Position numbers and translations under genes: made by a program | In this document: piece by piece, positions 16,615 through 25,100 of the stretch | Position numbering within the stretch: the first letter of the stretch is position 1 | Layout: each line of letters begins with the position of its first letter | The notes under the pieces: model-generated | What the model saw: the letters and a program-made list of their open reading frames with translations, nothing else | Databases searched by the model: none | Told to the model about the DNA's origin: nothing | DNA from: an uncultured Flammeovirgaceae bacterium | Lineage (GTDB): Bacteria > Bacteroidota > Bacteroidia > Cytophagales > Cyclobacteriaceae | Direction of reading: 5' to 3' | Length of the DNA stretch: 34,409 nucleotides | Assembly (NCBI GenBank): GCA_937884755.1 | Contig: CAKZYJ010000358.1 | Span: 1 to 34,409 of the forward strand

Positions 16615-18531
16615 GTGTGCGGCATCACCGGATTATACGCTTTTAATGAGCTAGGGCAATTTCATATGATTAAGCTGGCGGCGGCTACCGATGCGCTGGA
16701 GTTGCGGGGGCCAGATTTCGGGCAGCACGACTTACTGGATCATGTTGGATTGGGGCACCGTCGCTTGTCTATTATCGATACTTCACGGGAAGGCAATCAG
16801 CCGATGCGGGATGTCAGTGGACGTTATACCATCGTGTTCAACGGCGAAATCTACAATTATAAAGAACTACGACAGAAGCTGGATAGCCAGGGTATTTCTT
16901 ATACTTCCCAGACTGACACCGAGGTGCTGTTGTACTGGCTGATTTATTACGGTATAGCCGGGTTAGAGGCTGTGAACGGGTTTTTTGCCTTTGCTTTTTA
17001 CGATGCGGAGGAAGATCGGTTATGGCTGGCTCGGGATCGGTTTGGTATCAAACCACTGTTGTATTACTACGATGAAGATAAGTTTTTCTTTGCTTCAGAG
17101 ATGAAGTCGCTACTGGCCTATGGTTTGGAGAAGAAACTGGATTACTCTTCACTCTACCACTATTTGCAACTAAATTATATTCCGGCACCCTACACTATTT
17201 TTCAGCGTGTAAGCAAGCTGATGCCGGGTCAGTACCTAGAAGTGGCTAAAGCCAACGAAGAGCGAGTACGAGTAGGTATCTACTACGATCTTGATGCTAA
17301 TATTTCCAAACGAAGAGTTACTTCACTTTCTTACGAACAACAGCAGCAGCGGCTGCGGGAGTTATTAGATCAGTCGGTGCAGCGTCGGTTGGTGGCTGAT
17401 GTGCCATTGGGATCATTTCTCAGTGGGGGTATTGACTCTTCGGTTATCACTGGCTTGGCGCGAAAGCACGTTTCTTCATTCAATACCTTCTCTATCGGCT
17501 ACCGCGATGAGCCGTTTTTTGATGAGACCAAGTACGCTAAACTGGTCGCGAAAAAGTTTGAGACCAATCACACGGTCTTTTCTCTTACCAACGATGATCT
17601 GTACCGGCATCTGCACGATGCGCTTAATTACCTAAGTGAGCCTTTTGCCGATTCTTCGGCTTTGCCGGTATACATTTTGAGTAAAGAAACCCGGCAGCGC
17701 GTAACGGTAGCCCTCTCTGGAGATGGGGCCGATGAAGTGTTTTCCGGTTATAATAAACATCAGGCGGCTTACCGAGCGATGCATCCAGGAGGTGCGGAAC
17801 AACTGCTAGTCACTGGGTTGCCACTATGGAGACAATTACCGCAGTCGCGCAACGGTTGGTTATCCAACAAAGCTCGCCAGTTTCAGCGCTTTGCGGAGGG
17901 CATGCAGTTGAGCCCCAGGGAGCGCTACTGGCAGTGGGCTACCTTTCTGTCCGGCGAAAAAGCTTCTCGTCTACTCAGTAACAGTTCTTTAGAACAATTG
18001 GCTTTCGAGCAAGCTGAAGCTAGGCAAGCACAGTGGGTAAGCACGATATCCGACGGAAAAGAGAGTATGAACCAGTGGCTATTGGCTGATACCCAGTTGG
18101 TGTTACCCAACGACATGCTCACCAAAGTTGATCTAATGTCAATGGCGCATGGTCTGGAGGTGCGAGTGCCATTCTTAGATCATCAAGTGGTGGAATTTGC
18201 CTTTCAGTTACCCGAAGAAAGCAAGATCAACCGGAAGATGAAAAAGCGTATCGTGCAGGATGCTTTCCGCGATATGCTGCCCAAGGAGCTGTACAACCGC
18301 CCCAAGCACGGTTTTGAAGTGCCGCTGCTGCGTTGGTTCCGCACCGAACTTAAGAGCACCATCACTCAGGATTTACTAGCCGATGCTTTCGTAGAAGAAC
18401 AGAATCTATTTGATGTAGATGAAATGCGACGGTTGAAGCAGCAACTCTTCTCATCCAGTCCCGGTGATATACACGCTACCATCTGGGCCCTTATCGTATT
18501 TCAGTGGTGGTGGAAACAGTACGGGGGATAG
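16615..18531 (+). CDS. asnB: Asparagine synthase (glutamine-hydrolysing)
   Basis: The 638-residue enzyme makes asparagine from aspartate, ATP and glutamine. The start is a GTG at 16615, fixed by the need to expose Cys2 (MCGITG) as the glutaminase nucleophile. The N-terminal class II amidotransferase domain shows RGPD, GHRRLSIID and FNGEIYNY. The synthetase domain has the PP-loop SGGIDSS (residues 270-275), FSIGY, EPFADSSALP and ALSGDGADEVFSGY, then PKHGFEVPLLRWFR. The GTG start and the absence of an adjacent operon partner suggest independent expression. Related enzymes also amidate cell-surface polymers or lasso peptides, but no such cluster is present here. A large hairpin follows the stop. 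Confidence 0.93.
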   Translation: MCGITGLYAFNELGQFHMIKLAAATDALELRGPDFGQHDLLDHVGLGHRRLSIIDTSREGNQPMRDVSGRYTIVFNGEIYNYKELRQKLDSQGISYTSQTDTEVLLYWLIYYGIAGLEAVNGFFAFAFYDAEEDRLWLARDRFGIKPLLYYYDEDKFFFASEMKSLLAYGLEKKLDYSSLYHYLQLNYIPAPYTIFQRVSKLMPGQYLEVAKANEERVRVGIYYDLDANISKRRVTSLSYEQQQQRLRELLDQSVQRRLVADVPLGSFLSGGIDSSVITGLARKHVSSFNTFSIGYRDEPFFDETKYAKLVAKKFETNHTVFSLTNDDLYRHLHDALNYLSEPFADSSALPVYILSKETRQRVTVALSGDGADEVFSGYNKHQAAYRAMHPGGAEQLLVTGLPLWRQLPQSRNGWLSNKARQFQRFAEGMQLSPRERYWQWATFLSGEKASRLLSNSSLEQLAFEQAEARQAQWVSTISDGKESMNQWLLADTQLVLPNDMLTKVDLMSMAHGLEVRVPFLDHQVVEFAFQLPEESKINRKMKKRIVQDAFRDMLPKELYNRPKHGFEVPLLRWFRTELKSTITQDLLADAFVEEQNLFDVDEMRRLKQQLFSSSPGDIHATIWALIVFQWWWKQYGG

Positions 18532-18533
18532 CT

Positions 18534-18568
18534 GACCGTGGATTCCTGGTCAAGCCAGGAACATGGTC
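18534..18568. terminator. Bidirectional hairpin between asnB and tatA
   Basis: The sequence folds into GACCGTG-(GA)-TTCCTGG, loop TCAAG, CCAGGAA-CATGGTC: a 14-bp stem with one mismatch and a 2-nt bulge. It begins right after the asnB stop and lies between two convergent genes, a position suited to a two-way terminator. T-runs are poor. Confidence 0.6.
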
Positions 18569-18595
18569 AATAGTCCAAAGATTTCAGCGTAGGAT

Positions 18596-18904
18596 TTACT
18601 CCGATTTCCGTTCCTCTTCCTCAGCATTGACCTCTTCAACCTGAGAGTCTACTGGAGGAGTAGAAGAAAGGGTGGCAGATTCTGTGGTAGATGCACTTTT
18701 AGTAGATTGGTGAGAGGATTTTTCCTCCTCTTTTTCTATCTCCTTTTTCACTTCGGTAGTAGCATCTTTGAACTCGCGAATGCCAGTACCTAAACCACGG
18801 GCTAGTTCGGGAATCTTCTTGGCTCCAAAAAAAATCAGTATAATAGCCACGATCAGTAGAATTTCCCATCCGCCCAGGCCGCCTACAAATAATAGAGTAC
18901 TCAT
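18596..18904 (-). CDS. tatA: Twin-arginine translocase subunit TatA/E
   Basis: The 102-residue protein has the TatA plan: an N-terminal transmembrane helix ([16 protein letters not shown]), a hinge [14 protein letters not shown] beginning the amphipathic helix, then an acidic Ser/Thr/Glu-rich tail. It forms the pore-like part of the Tat system that exports folded proteins such as the GH109-type enzyme (RRDFLK) and possibly the superoxide dismutase (KRDFLK) in this window. No tatC is present nearby. It is convergent with asnB. TatA and TatE cannot be separated by sequence alone. Confidence 0.92.
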   Translation of the reverse strand: MSTLLFVGGLGGWEILLIVAIILIFFGAKKIPELARGLGTGIREFKDATTEVKKEIEKEEEKSSHQSTKSASTTESATLSSTPPVDSQVEEVNAEEEERKSE

Positions 18905-19009
18905 AATAACTTCGTTTGCTTCTTGTACTTAGTTAATCAATTTACGAACATAAATCAAATCAGGTTCATTATGAGTGGAGCGGATGGGAATAATTCTGCC
19001 GACAAATAG

Positions 19010-19924
19010 CTACACAGCGCTATTATTCTGTGTAATCTCTGAACGGAACACTGGGTCGCTAACCAAGAATGATTGTATTGATTTAATAGCTTCGGTAGTC
19101 TGTTCTTCCTGCACAAAGTGTCCGCAATCAAAGGTTTTTACCTCCGCCTGGGGTAGCCGCTCGGTCCACACTTTCAGGTAGTCGGTCGTAATAAACTCGT
19201 CTTGGGCACCCCAGAGGATAAGCCAGGGCTTATCATCCAAAACACGGAGCTTTTCCCACTGAGTCTGGTACCAATCGGAAGAGCCGTACAGCGCCTCGGC
19301 CAGCCGTAGTAGCGATTGGCGAGAACCTTTATTCGGAAATGGTTTAAGGTAGTGCTGGTGTACTTCATTGGTCAGCTTCTTCTTGTCAACAAATCCTTTC
19401 TTTAGTAGCACCTTCGGAGAAAAATTGAGGCGCAGATACAGGAATCTACCTAGCATACTGTTCGCTATTTTATCAATCTTCTTCACGGCGGGGTTCGAGG
19501 CCGTTTCCCACAACCAGGTATTAAACATAACAATTCGGCCAATCCGATTGGGCTGTACCAAAGCAGCCCCTAAGCCAATAGGCCCACCAAAATCGTGTAC
19601 AACTAGCGTGATGTTACGTAAATCCAGATGCCGGATCAGTTCGAACAGATTTTTGGCGTGATCCTGCGGTCGACCCGGATAACCAACAGGTTTATCCGAC
19701 AGGCCAAAACCTAGGTGGTCTACCGCCACACAGCGATGAGTTTTAGACAGTGTCTTGATAAAATCCCGGTAGAGAAACGACCAGGTAGGAGTGCCGTGCA
19801 CGAAGAGGATAACATCTCCTTCGCCTTCGTCTACGTAGTGCATTCTGCCTTCGGGCAAATCAAAATATTGGTGCTCAAAGGGGTAAAGGTTGGTATCTAA
19901 CCATTGGGGTGCTGAAGTATTCAT
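19010..19924 (-). CDS. Alpha/beta hydrolase of the haloalkane dehalogenase / epoxide hydrolase group
   Basis: The 304-residue protein has the complete fold with HGTPTW (residues 43-48, oxyanion region), an Asp nucleophile D111 in VVHDFGGP, a likely acid D242 (ILWGAQDEF) and catalytic His269 (DCGHFVQEE). An Asp rather than Ser nucleophile places it with dehalogenases and epoxide hydrolases. The residue after the nucleophile is Phe, where classical haloalkane dehalogenases have a halide-binding Trp, and the residue after HG is Thr rather than Asn or Glu, so the dehalogenase label is doubtful. No signal peptide is visible. A 22-bp palindrome lies in its upstream region, shared with the divergent lipoprotein gene. 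Confidence 0.8.
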   Translation of the reverse strand: MNTSAPQWLDTNLYPFEHQYFDLPEGRMHYVDEGEGDVILFVHGTPTWSFLYRDFIKTLSKTHRCVAVDHLGFGLSDKPVGYPGRPQDHAKNLFELIRHLDLRNITLVVHDFGGPIGLGAALVQPNRIGRIVMFNTWLWETASNPAVKKIDKIANSMLGRFLYLRLNFSPKVLLKKGFVDKKKLTNEVHQHYLKPFPNKGSRQSLLRLAEALYGSSDWYQTQWEKLRVLDDKPWLILWGAQDEFITTDYLKVWTERLPQAEVKTFDCGHFVQEEQTTEAIKSIQSFLVSDPVFRSEITQNNSAV

Positions 19925-20005
19925 GATAAATCGTTAAGGTTTAAAAAGCATTTTAGTGGGCTTTCTTGTAAGCTCCTCACAAAGGTCGTTTACCACGATT
20001 TACCG

Positions 20006-20027
20006 AATCTTGGTCTAGACCAAGATT
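20006..20027. promoter_or_regulatory. Perfect 22-bp palindrome (operator candidate)
   Basis: AATCTTGGTCT is followed at once by its exact reverse complement, then TTTTAAAAAAG. It lies 82 bp upstream of the hydrolase start and 160 bp upstream of the lipoprotein start, between divergent genes, where a terminator is not expected. It fits the operator of a dimeric repressor such as TetR or MarR, though no such gene is in the window. Confidence 0.5.
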
Positions 20028-20186
20028 TTAAAAAAGTTCCTGCGGCACATTCTAGGAATGCTATTTTACTGGGCAGTGCAGCATAGTACAGTATTAGTTT
20101 AAAATTTGAAAAATCGTACTGCCGAACCGGTTGATTTAGTCTAATCAGAATAGCAATTTAGCTGACGGACTATCGTTACTTTTACT

Positions 20187-20537
20187 ATGAGACGGTTACT
20201 AGCAATTCTACTGCTTTTTCTCTTGGTGAGGTGCTCGGACGATGACGTAGCTCCGCTTAATCGCAATTACTTTTTGGGGCTATGGGAGATTGAGACTAAT
20301 CAATCATTTAACAACCAAATTACGTATCAGTTTAACGCTGATGGCCGATACACGCTTTCATCTAATCCGGGAATAGCCGCGCCCGGACTTTGGTCGTATA
20401 ATGATCAAACCAGGGAGTTAGTCATGACGGGTTCAGGAGGAGTAGATACATATACTATTCTCTATCATACCAATGATCGTTTCGAGTCCCTGCGGACTGA
20501 TGATCAAACCCTGGTGTTCTCTCAGCGGATACCGTAG
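20187..20537 (+). CDS. Small lipocalin-like lipoprotein
   Basis: The 116-residue product has a lipoprotein signal (MRRLLAILLLFLLVRC, Cys16). The mature part begins with LNRNYFLGLWEIETN and continues through strands such as ITYQFNADGRYTLSSN, GLWSYNDQTRELVMTG and DTYTILYHT. This is the pattern of short lipocalin-like proteins common in Bacteroidota: a GxW start and a repeated FxxDGxYxxx strand. No ligand can be inferred. It is convergent with the membrane protein gene that ends at 20573 and divergent from the hydrolase. Confidence 0.65.
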   Translation: MRRLLAILLLFLLVRCSDDDVAPLNRNYFLGLWEIETNQSFNNQITYQFNADGRYTLSSNPGIAAPGLWSYNDQTRELVMTGSGGVDTYTILYHTNDRFESLRTDDQTLVFSQRIP

Positions 20538-20572
20538 TTCATGCCGTGGGTATCTAAAGAGCTTATGGTTTT

Positions 20573-20980
20573 TTACATAGACTGCGCCCCGAAGTATAGC
20601 AGTACCGCGCATATGAGCCAGAAGGCCCACTGACTCAGCAAAAGATAATGTTTCCGATTTTTGGTGAGCAGCAGTAGCTGGAGCAACCAGGCTAACCCCC
20701 ACAGTAGAAATAACCCGCTCAGTACAAACGTGAGAGGCTTCTCAAAGGCGATAAGATTGGTGAGGGCAATCACGAACAAGACTACTGACAGCAGCAATAA
20801 GTCTACCGTTACCATCTGGAAGGCGCCCATAGATTGTAGCCAGTTTTGTTTTACTTTCTCGGAAGGAGCTTCTGCGATTCTTTGGGGCGAAGTACTCAGG
20901 GCTTCTTTGTTGCCTACGAAAGTGTGAGCCAGAAAGGCCAGCGATGTGATAATCGCGGCTATCAGTACAGGAATATTCAC
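20573..20980 (-). CDS. Four-helix membrane protein, function unknown
   Basis: The 135-residue protein has four hydrophobic segments (about residues 3-22, 50-75, 80-105 and 113-131). It starts with GTG at 20980, only 2 bp after the stop of the isochorismatase-family gene, so the two are probably translated together. The segment after the first helix carries a conserved-looking polar stretch (NKEALSTSPQR). I do not recognise the family. Coupling suggests a shared process with the hydrolase, but nothing specific can be said. Confidence 0.65.
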   Translation of the reverse strand: MNIPVLIAAIITSLAFLAHTFVGNKEALSTSPQRIAEAPSEKVKQNWLQSMGAFQMVTVDLLLLSVVLFVIALTNLIAFEKPLTFVLSGLFLLWGLAWLLQLLLLTKNRKHYLLLSQWAFWLICAVLLYFGAQSM

Positions 20981-20982
20981 GG

Positions 20983-21537
20983 TTAATCAGCTAAGTGGGC
21001 TAATAGATCGTCGGCAGAAATTACGGTACAAAACTCACCGTGTAGACTAGCTAAGTGAATACGGTGCATCTCACTGGCTGAAATCAACTCGCCGTCTAGG
21101 CCTCGCCGCTCAAAAGTAGCAGTAGCATCACCAACCAACTGAACGTCGAATCCCAGATTACCCGCCATGCGCGTGGTGGTAGACACACAGTGGTCGGTCG
21201 TTAATCCCACAATTGTTAGGTTATGCCATCCCCGCTCACGCAGATACTCTTCCAGCTTAGTGCCAATAAAAGCGCTGTTCACGGTTTTGGTAAATACTGT
21301 CTCACCGGAGAGCGGCTGGGCTTCCAGCTTAAACTCACACCCCGGTTGGTTAGGTCTCAAGGGCGACTCAGGGTTGGTAGAATGATGCTGTACGTGGATG
21401 ACCGGCCACTTACGCGCTCGCCAGGCTACTAGCAGCTGGGTAATTCGTTGTTCGGCCTCAGGATTGTTTCGCGCTCCCCAATAGGGATCATCCATTCCCT
21501 GCTGTACGTCGATCAATAGAAGAACAGATTGGTTCAT
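20983..21537 (-). CDS. Isochorismatase-family cysteine hydrolase
   Basis: The 184-residue protein has the full catalytic triad of the family: Asp10 (LLLIDVQQG), Lys84 (FTKTVNSAF) and Cys117 (TTDHCVSTTTRMAG). The presence of the Cys points to an amidohydrolase such as a nicotinamidase-like or N-carbamoyl enzyme rather than isochorismatase itself. The cis-peptide region GLTTDHCV and the ending helices match the usual length of 180-200 residues. It is cytosolic, first in a tight pair with a membrane protein. Substrate cannot be fixed; a relative of YcaC/CSHase-type hydrolases is likely. Confidence 0.85.
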   Translation of the reverse strand: MNQSVLLLIDVQQGMDDPYWGARNNPEAEQRITQLLVAWRARKWPVIHVQHHSTNPESPLRPNQPGCEFKLEAQPLSGETVFTKTVNSAFIGTKLEEYLRERGWHNLTIVGLTTDHCVSTTTRMAGNLGFDVQLVGDATATFERRGLDGELISASEMHRIHLASLHGEFCTVISADDLLAHLAD

Positions 21538-22148
21538 TGGCTAGGGGGACTGGTTAACCTCGGCAATATCTTAAGCCTAGTCACAAGGAGCAAATGATTA
21601 TTGCTTCTCAGTTAAAGAAAACCCTAACAGTTAGTCGAGTGCTTTGAGCTAAAAATGGACTTAAAGAATGGATAGATACTTAAGTATAAGTAGTGTGAAA
21701 CAAGTAAATAATCCTTCCGCGATGTAATACGCGAATATACTCACGCTCTTAAAGGTAAATCATTGGATACTCTCGATGACCTTCAGAAACATCAAGTTTC
21801 ACAAATAAAAAAACTCTTTTGCTGCTAAAATTTTTTTGCTGGATAGCCTCTTTATATAACACAATTTTTACGTGGTATTACCTTATAATAATTCTCGTAT
21901 TGCATTTCATTTTGATTGTTTAAATTTTGTCAATTAGACTGTGTTTTCATTTCTATTACTCTCATTTATCCTCTATAACTATTCCGGTTCCTTTACTCAG
22001 AATAATACTAATGTTTGATTCTGTTAATATAAATTTATAACTATTTTATATCGATATTAAGTAATAGAACATTTTTTTATTTTAATTATATGTCTTATAA
22101 TATTAAAAATTTTTTACACTTATTTTCAATTTTTCTCAATCTGAACCT
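21538..22148. promoter_or_regulatory. AT-rich leader of the giant surface-protein gene
   Basis: This 611-bp gap has no convincing gene. From about 21820 to 22148 it is almost entirely A and T, with repeated T-runs and TATAAT-like strings, a sharp change from both flanks. It likely holds the promoter and a long untranslated leader for the surface protein. No exact TAnnTTTG element was found. Confidence 0.5.
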
Positions 22149-25100
22149 ATGAAAACACGACAAAACCACCATTGTATTTCTGTCATCGTCTTATTGTGCT
22201 GCTCCTTTTTCTCGCTCATTACAATCGCTGAGGCCTCTTTGGTACCGCTCAGTGATGGTAAGAATTATACGTTCTTCACGCGGGCCGAAAAAGGACAGAA
22301 TTCTACCTCTGCCAACTTAAATGGTTTTAATGAAATTGAAGTAGTTCAAGCATTCTCCGAAACGGCTATTTGGCTTGAAACGGAGTGTGCCACTAGTGTG
22401 GGTTCGGCCTGGGAGTTGCTCAACGATAGTGAAGCCTCGGGGGGTAGCTATCTGAAGGTTATACCAGGCAATAGCAGCGCTTCATCAGCGCCGACTAATC
22501 CGAACCATCAGCTTTCGCTCACCTTCTCGGTCAGCCAGGCCGGGCAGTATACGATCTATACCCGGCAGCGGGAAAGCGGACGGAACAATGACGACTCTTT
22601 TTGGCTAAAAGTCAACGATGGGGCCTGGACATTAGAAGGTCTAGGGGGGCCTGCCAACACATTCTTCTGGGAACCTGCGGCTCGAGGGGCTACTTACGCA
22701 CTAGCTGCAGGCACCAATACGATTACCATCGGTACACGTGAAGACCGAACTCAACTGGATAAGATTTACATCACACTGGCGGGCGATGAACCGAGTGGAA
22801 TCGGAGAAACGGCCAGTAACTGTAGTACTTCCGATTGCGGAGACATTGTTCTTAGCACCCAAGCTGAGGTAAATGCTTTTGACTGCATTTCGGTAAAAAG
22901 TCTCACTATTGGTGATGGGAATAGTAGTGACAGCGATCCTATTACGAATCTAAATGCGCTACGAACCCTCACTACTATTGAACAAGGTTTTAATGTGGGT
23001 GAAGTGGACGAATTAACTAGTTTAGCAGGTTTGGAAAATCTAGAAACCGTTGGTGGTAACTTTTCTTTTACTGCCGATGTCTCCGATCTCAAAGGGTTAG
23101 AAAGCCTTAGGTCTATCGGCGGTTCTTTTGAAGTGTATCAAGTAAATCTGACTAGTTTTGAAGGCCTGACCAGCCTGGCAACCATAGGAGGTGGCTTCAG
23201 TCTTTCAGAAGCATATTCTATGGAGAGTTTTGCAGGACTTGATCGTTTAAAATCTGTAGCAGGAACTTTATTTGTAGACCGAGTAGACGAAATTGGTTTT
23301 ACCGGACTTGAGGCATTAGAGTTAGTAGGAGGCATCAGAATTAATGACAGTTTTGTAGAAATTATTGATTTCGTTGGTTTGGAATCGCTCAAAATTATTC
23401 AGGGAGATTTAAGACTTGGAAACACTGACTTGTCTGTGAAGAGTATAAAAGGGCTGGAAACGCTTGAAGAGGTTACTGGCGATATTAGATTCTTCTACAC
23501 CGGTTTTGAAGACCTTCAGGGCCTGAGCAACCTACAACGAATAGGTGGTAACTTTAGCATAGGAAATAATTTTAGCCTGACAAGTCTTAACGGACTGGAG
23601 AGTCTTGAGGTGATAGAAGGAGATTTAACGATTCTTGATAATAATTCTTTAGCAGAGTGCTGTATTCTTACTTCAATTGTTGATGGAGTAGTGGGTAGAA
23701 TTCTGATAGAAAGCAATGCTTCTGGCTGTGGTAGGTTTGGCGAAGTTGTTGCTAGTTGTAGTCAAGGCAATGGTGTAGCTTATAACTACTACGAGGGCAA
23801 TTGGACTCAGCTACCTAACTTTGACTTTCTTCCATCAGTAGCTACGGGTATCCTTTCTAACTTTAGTCTAGCCCCAGCTCAGCAAGAAGACTACTACGGC
23901 TTTCAGTACACCACCTTTTTGGAAGTAACCACGGCGGGGGAATATACTTTTTACACCAACTCAGACGATGGTACCAAGCTGTACATCAACGATCAGTTGG
24001 TAGTAGATAATGATGGGGTACGTGCCCCGGTAGAGAAGTCCGGTTCAATCACATTAGCTGTAGGTCGTCATGCCCTGCGAGTAGAGTACTTTGAAGCCTT
24101 CGGGGGGCAGTTGCTGGAAGTGCGCTACGCTGGCCCCGGCATCAGCAAACAACTCATCCCTGATGAAGTACTGTTCCTGAATGACGATGGTGGGGCTTCT
24201 GACTGTGGGGATGTAGTGCTCACCACTCAGTCTGAAGTGGATGCTTTTGATTGTACCTCGGTAAAAAGCTTGACTATTGGTAGAGGGAGCAGCAGCGATC
24301 CTATTACCAATTTAAGTGCTCTAGAATCGTTAGTCAGTATTCAAGAGAACTTTACGATCAATAGTGGAGGGACACTAACCAATTTGCAGGGGTTAAGTAA
24401 TCTGCAAACCATCGGTGGAGATTTAATCTATCAGGGTGGATTAAGGAGTTTTAGTGGATTAGATAAGCTTACCTCTATTGGTGGAGAATTTAATTTAATA
24501 GGTCCCCCACTAGAAGACTTTGAAGGGATGGAAGCCCTAAAATCCATCGGGGGACGGTTATACTGTGAGAATTTTTATAGCAACTTCACAGGCCTTTCCA
24601 GTTTAGAAACCATTGGTGGACCTCTGGCTTTTGGCCCTTATTCCAACGAATTGAGTTTTGAGGGGCTTTCGGCACTCAAAACGGTAGGTGGCATTGACTT
24701 TGGTGATGGGTTTGCTGAAAACTTTGTAGGCCTATCTTCTCTCACTAAAATAGACGGCTCATTAATTATCAACTACCAAGATGGGGGCCTAGGTAGTTTT
24801 GAAGGATTGGAAAGGGTAGAAGAGATCACGGGTAATGTGGTTCTTGCCACTTTTGTCGGTCCTGATAACTGGGATGGGCTGAATAATCTGCGCCGTATTG
24901 GAGGCGATCTTATATTGAATGGCGAAATGTTTTTTTCGTTTGGCTTTGAGGATTTCACCGGGTTAGAGAAACTAGAAGTGATCGGAGGCGAGATTTATGG
25001 TTTTGGTGTAGGTTTTGACAGCTTCAAAGGATTAAGTAGCCTGCGTTCGGTGGGAAGTATCAATATTACTGAAGCCGGGTTGGTTACACTCGCAGGATTG

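Noticed and set aside
19010-19924. Naming the hydrolase as a haloalkane dehalogenase
   Set aside because: The Trp after the nucleophile and the Asn/Glu after HG are absent, so only the broader family is supported.
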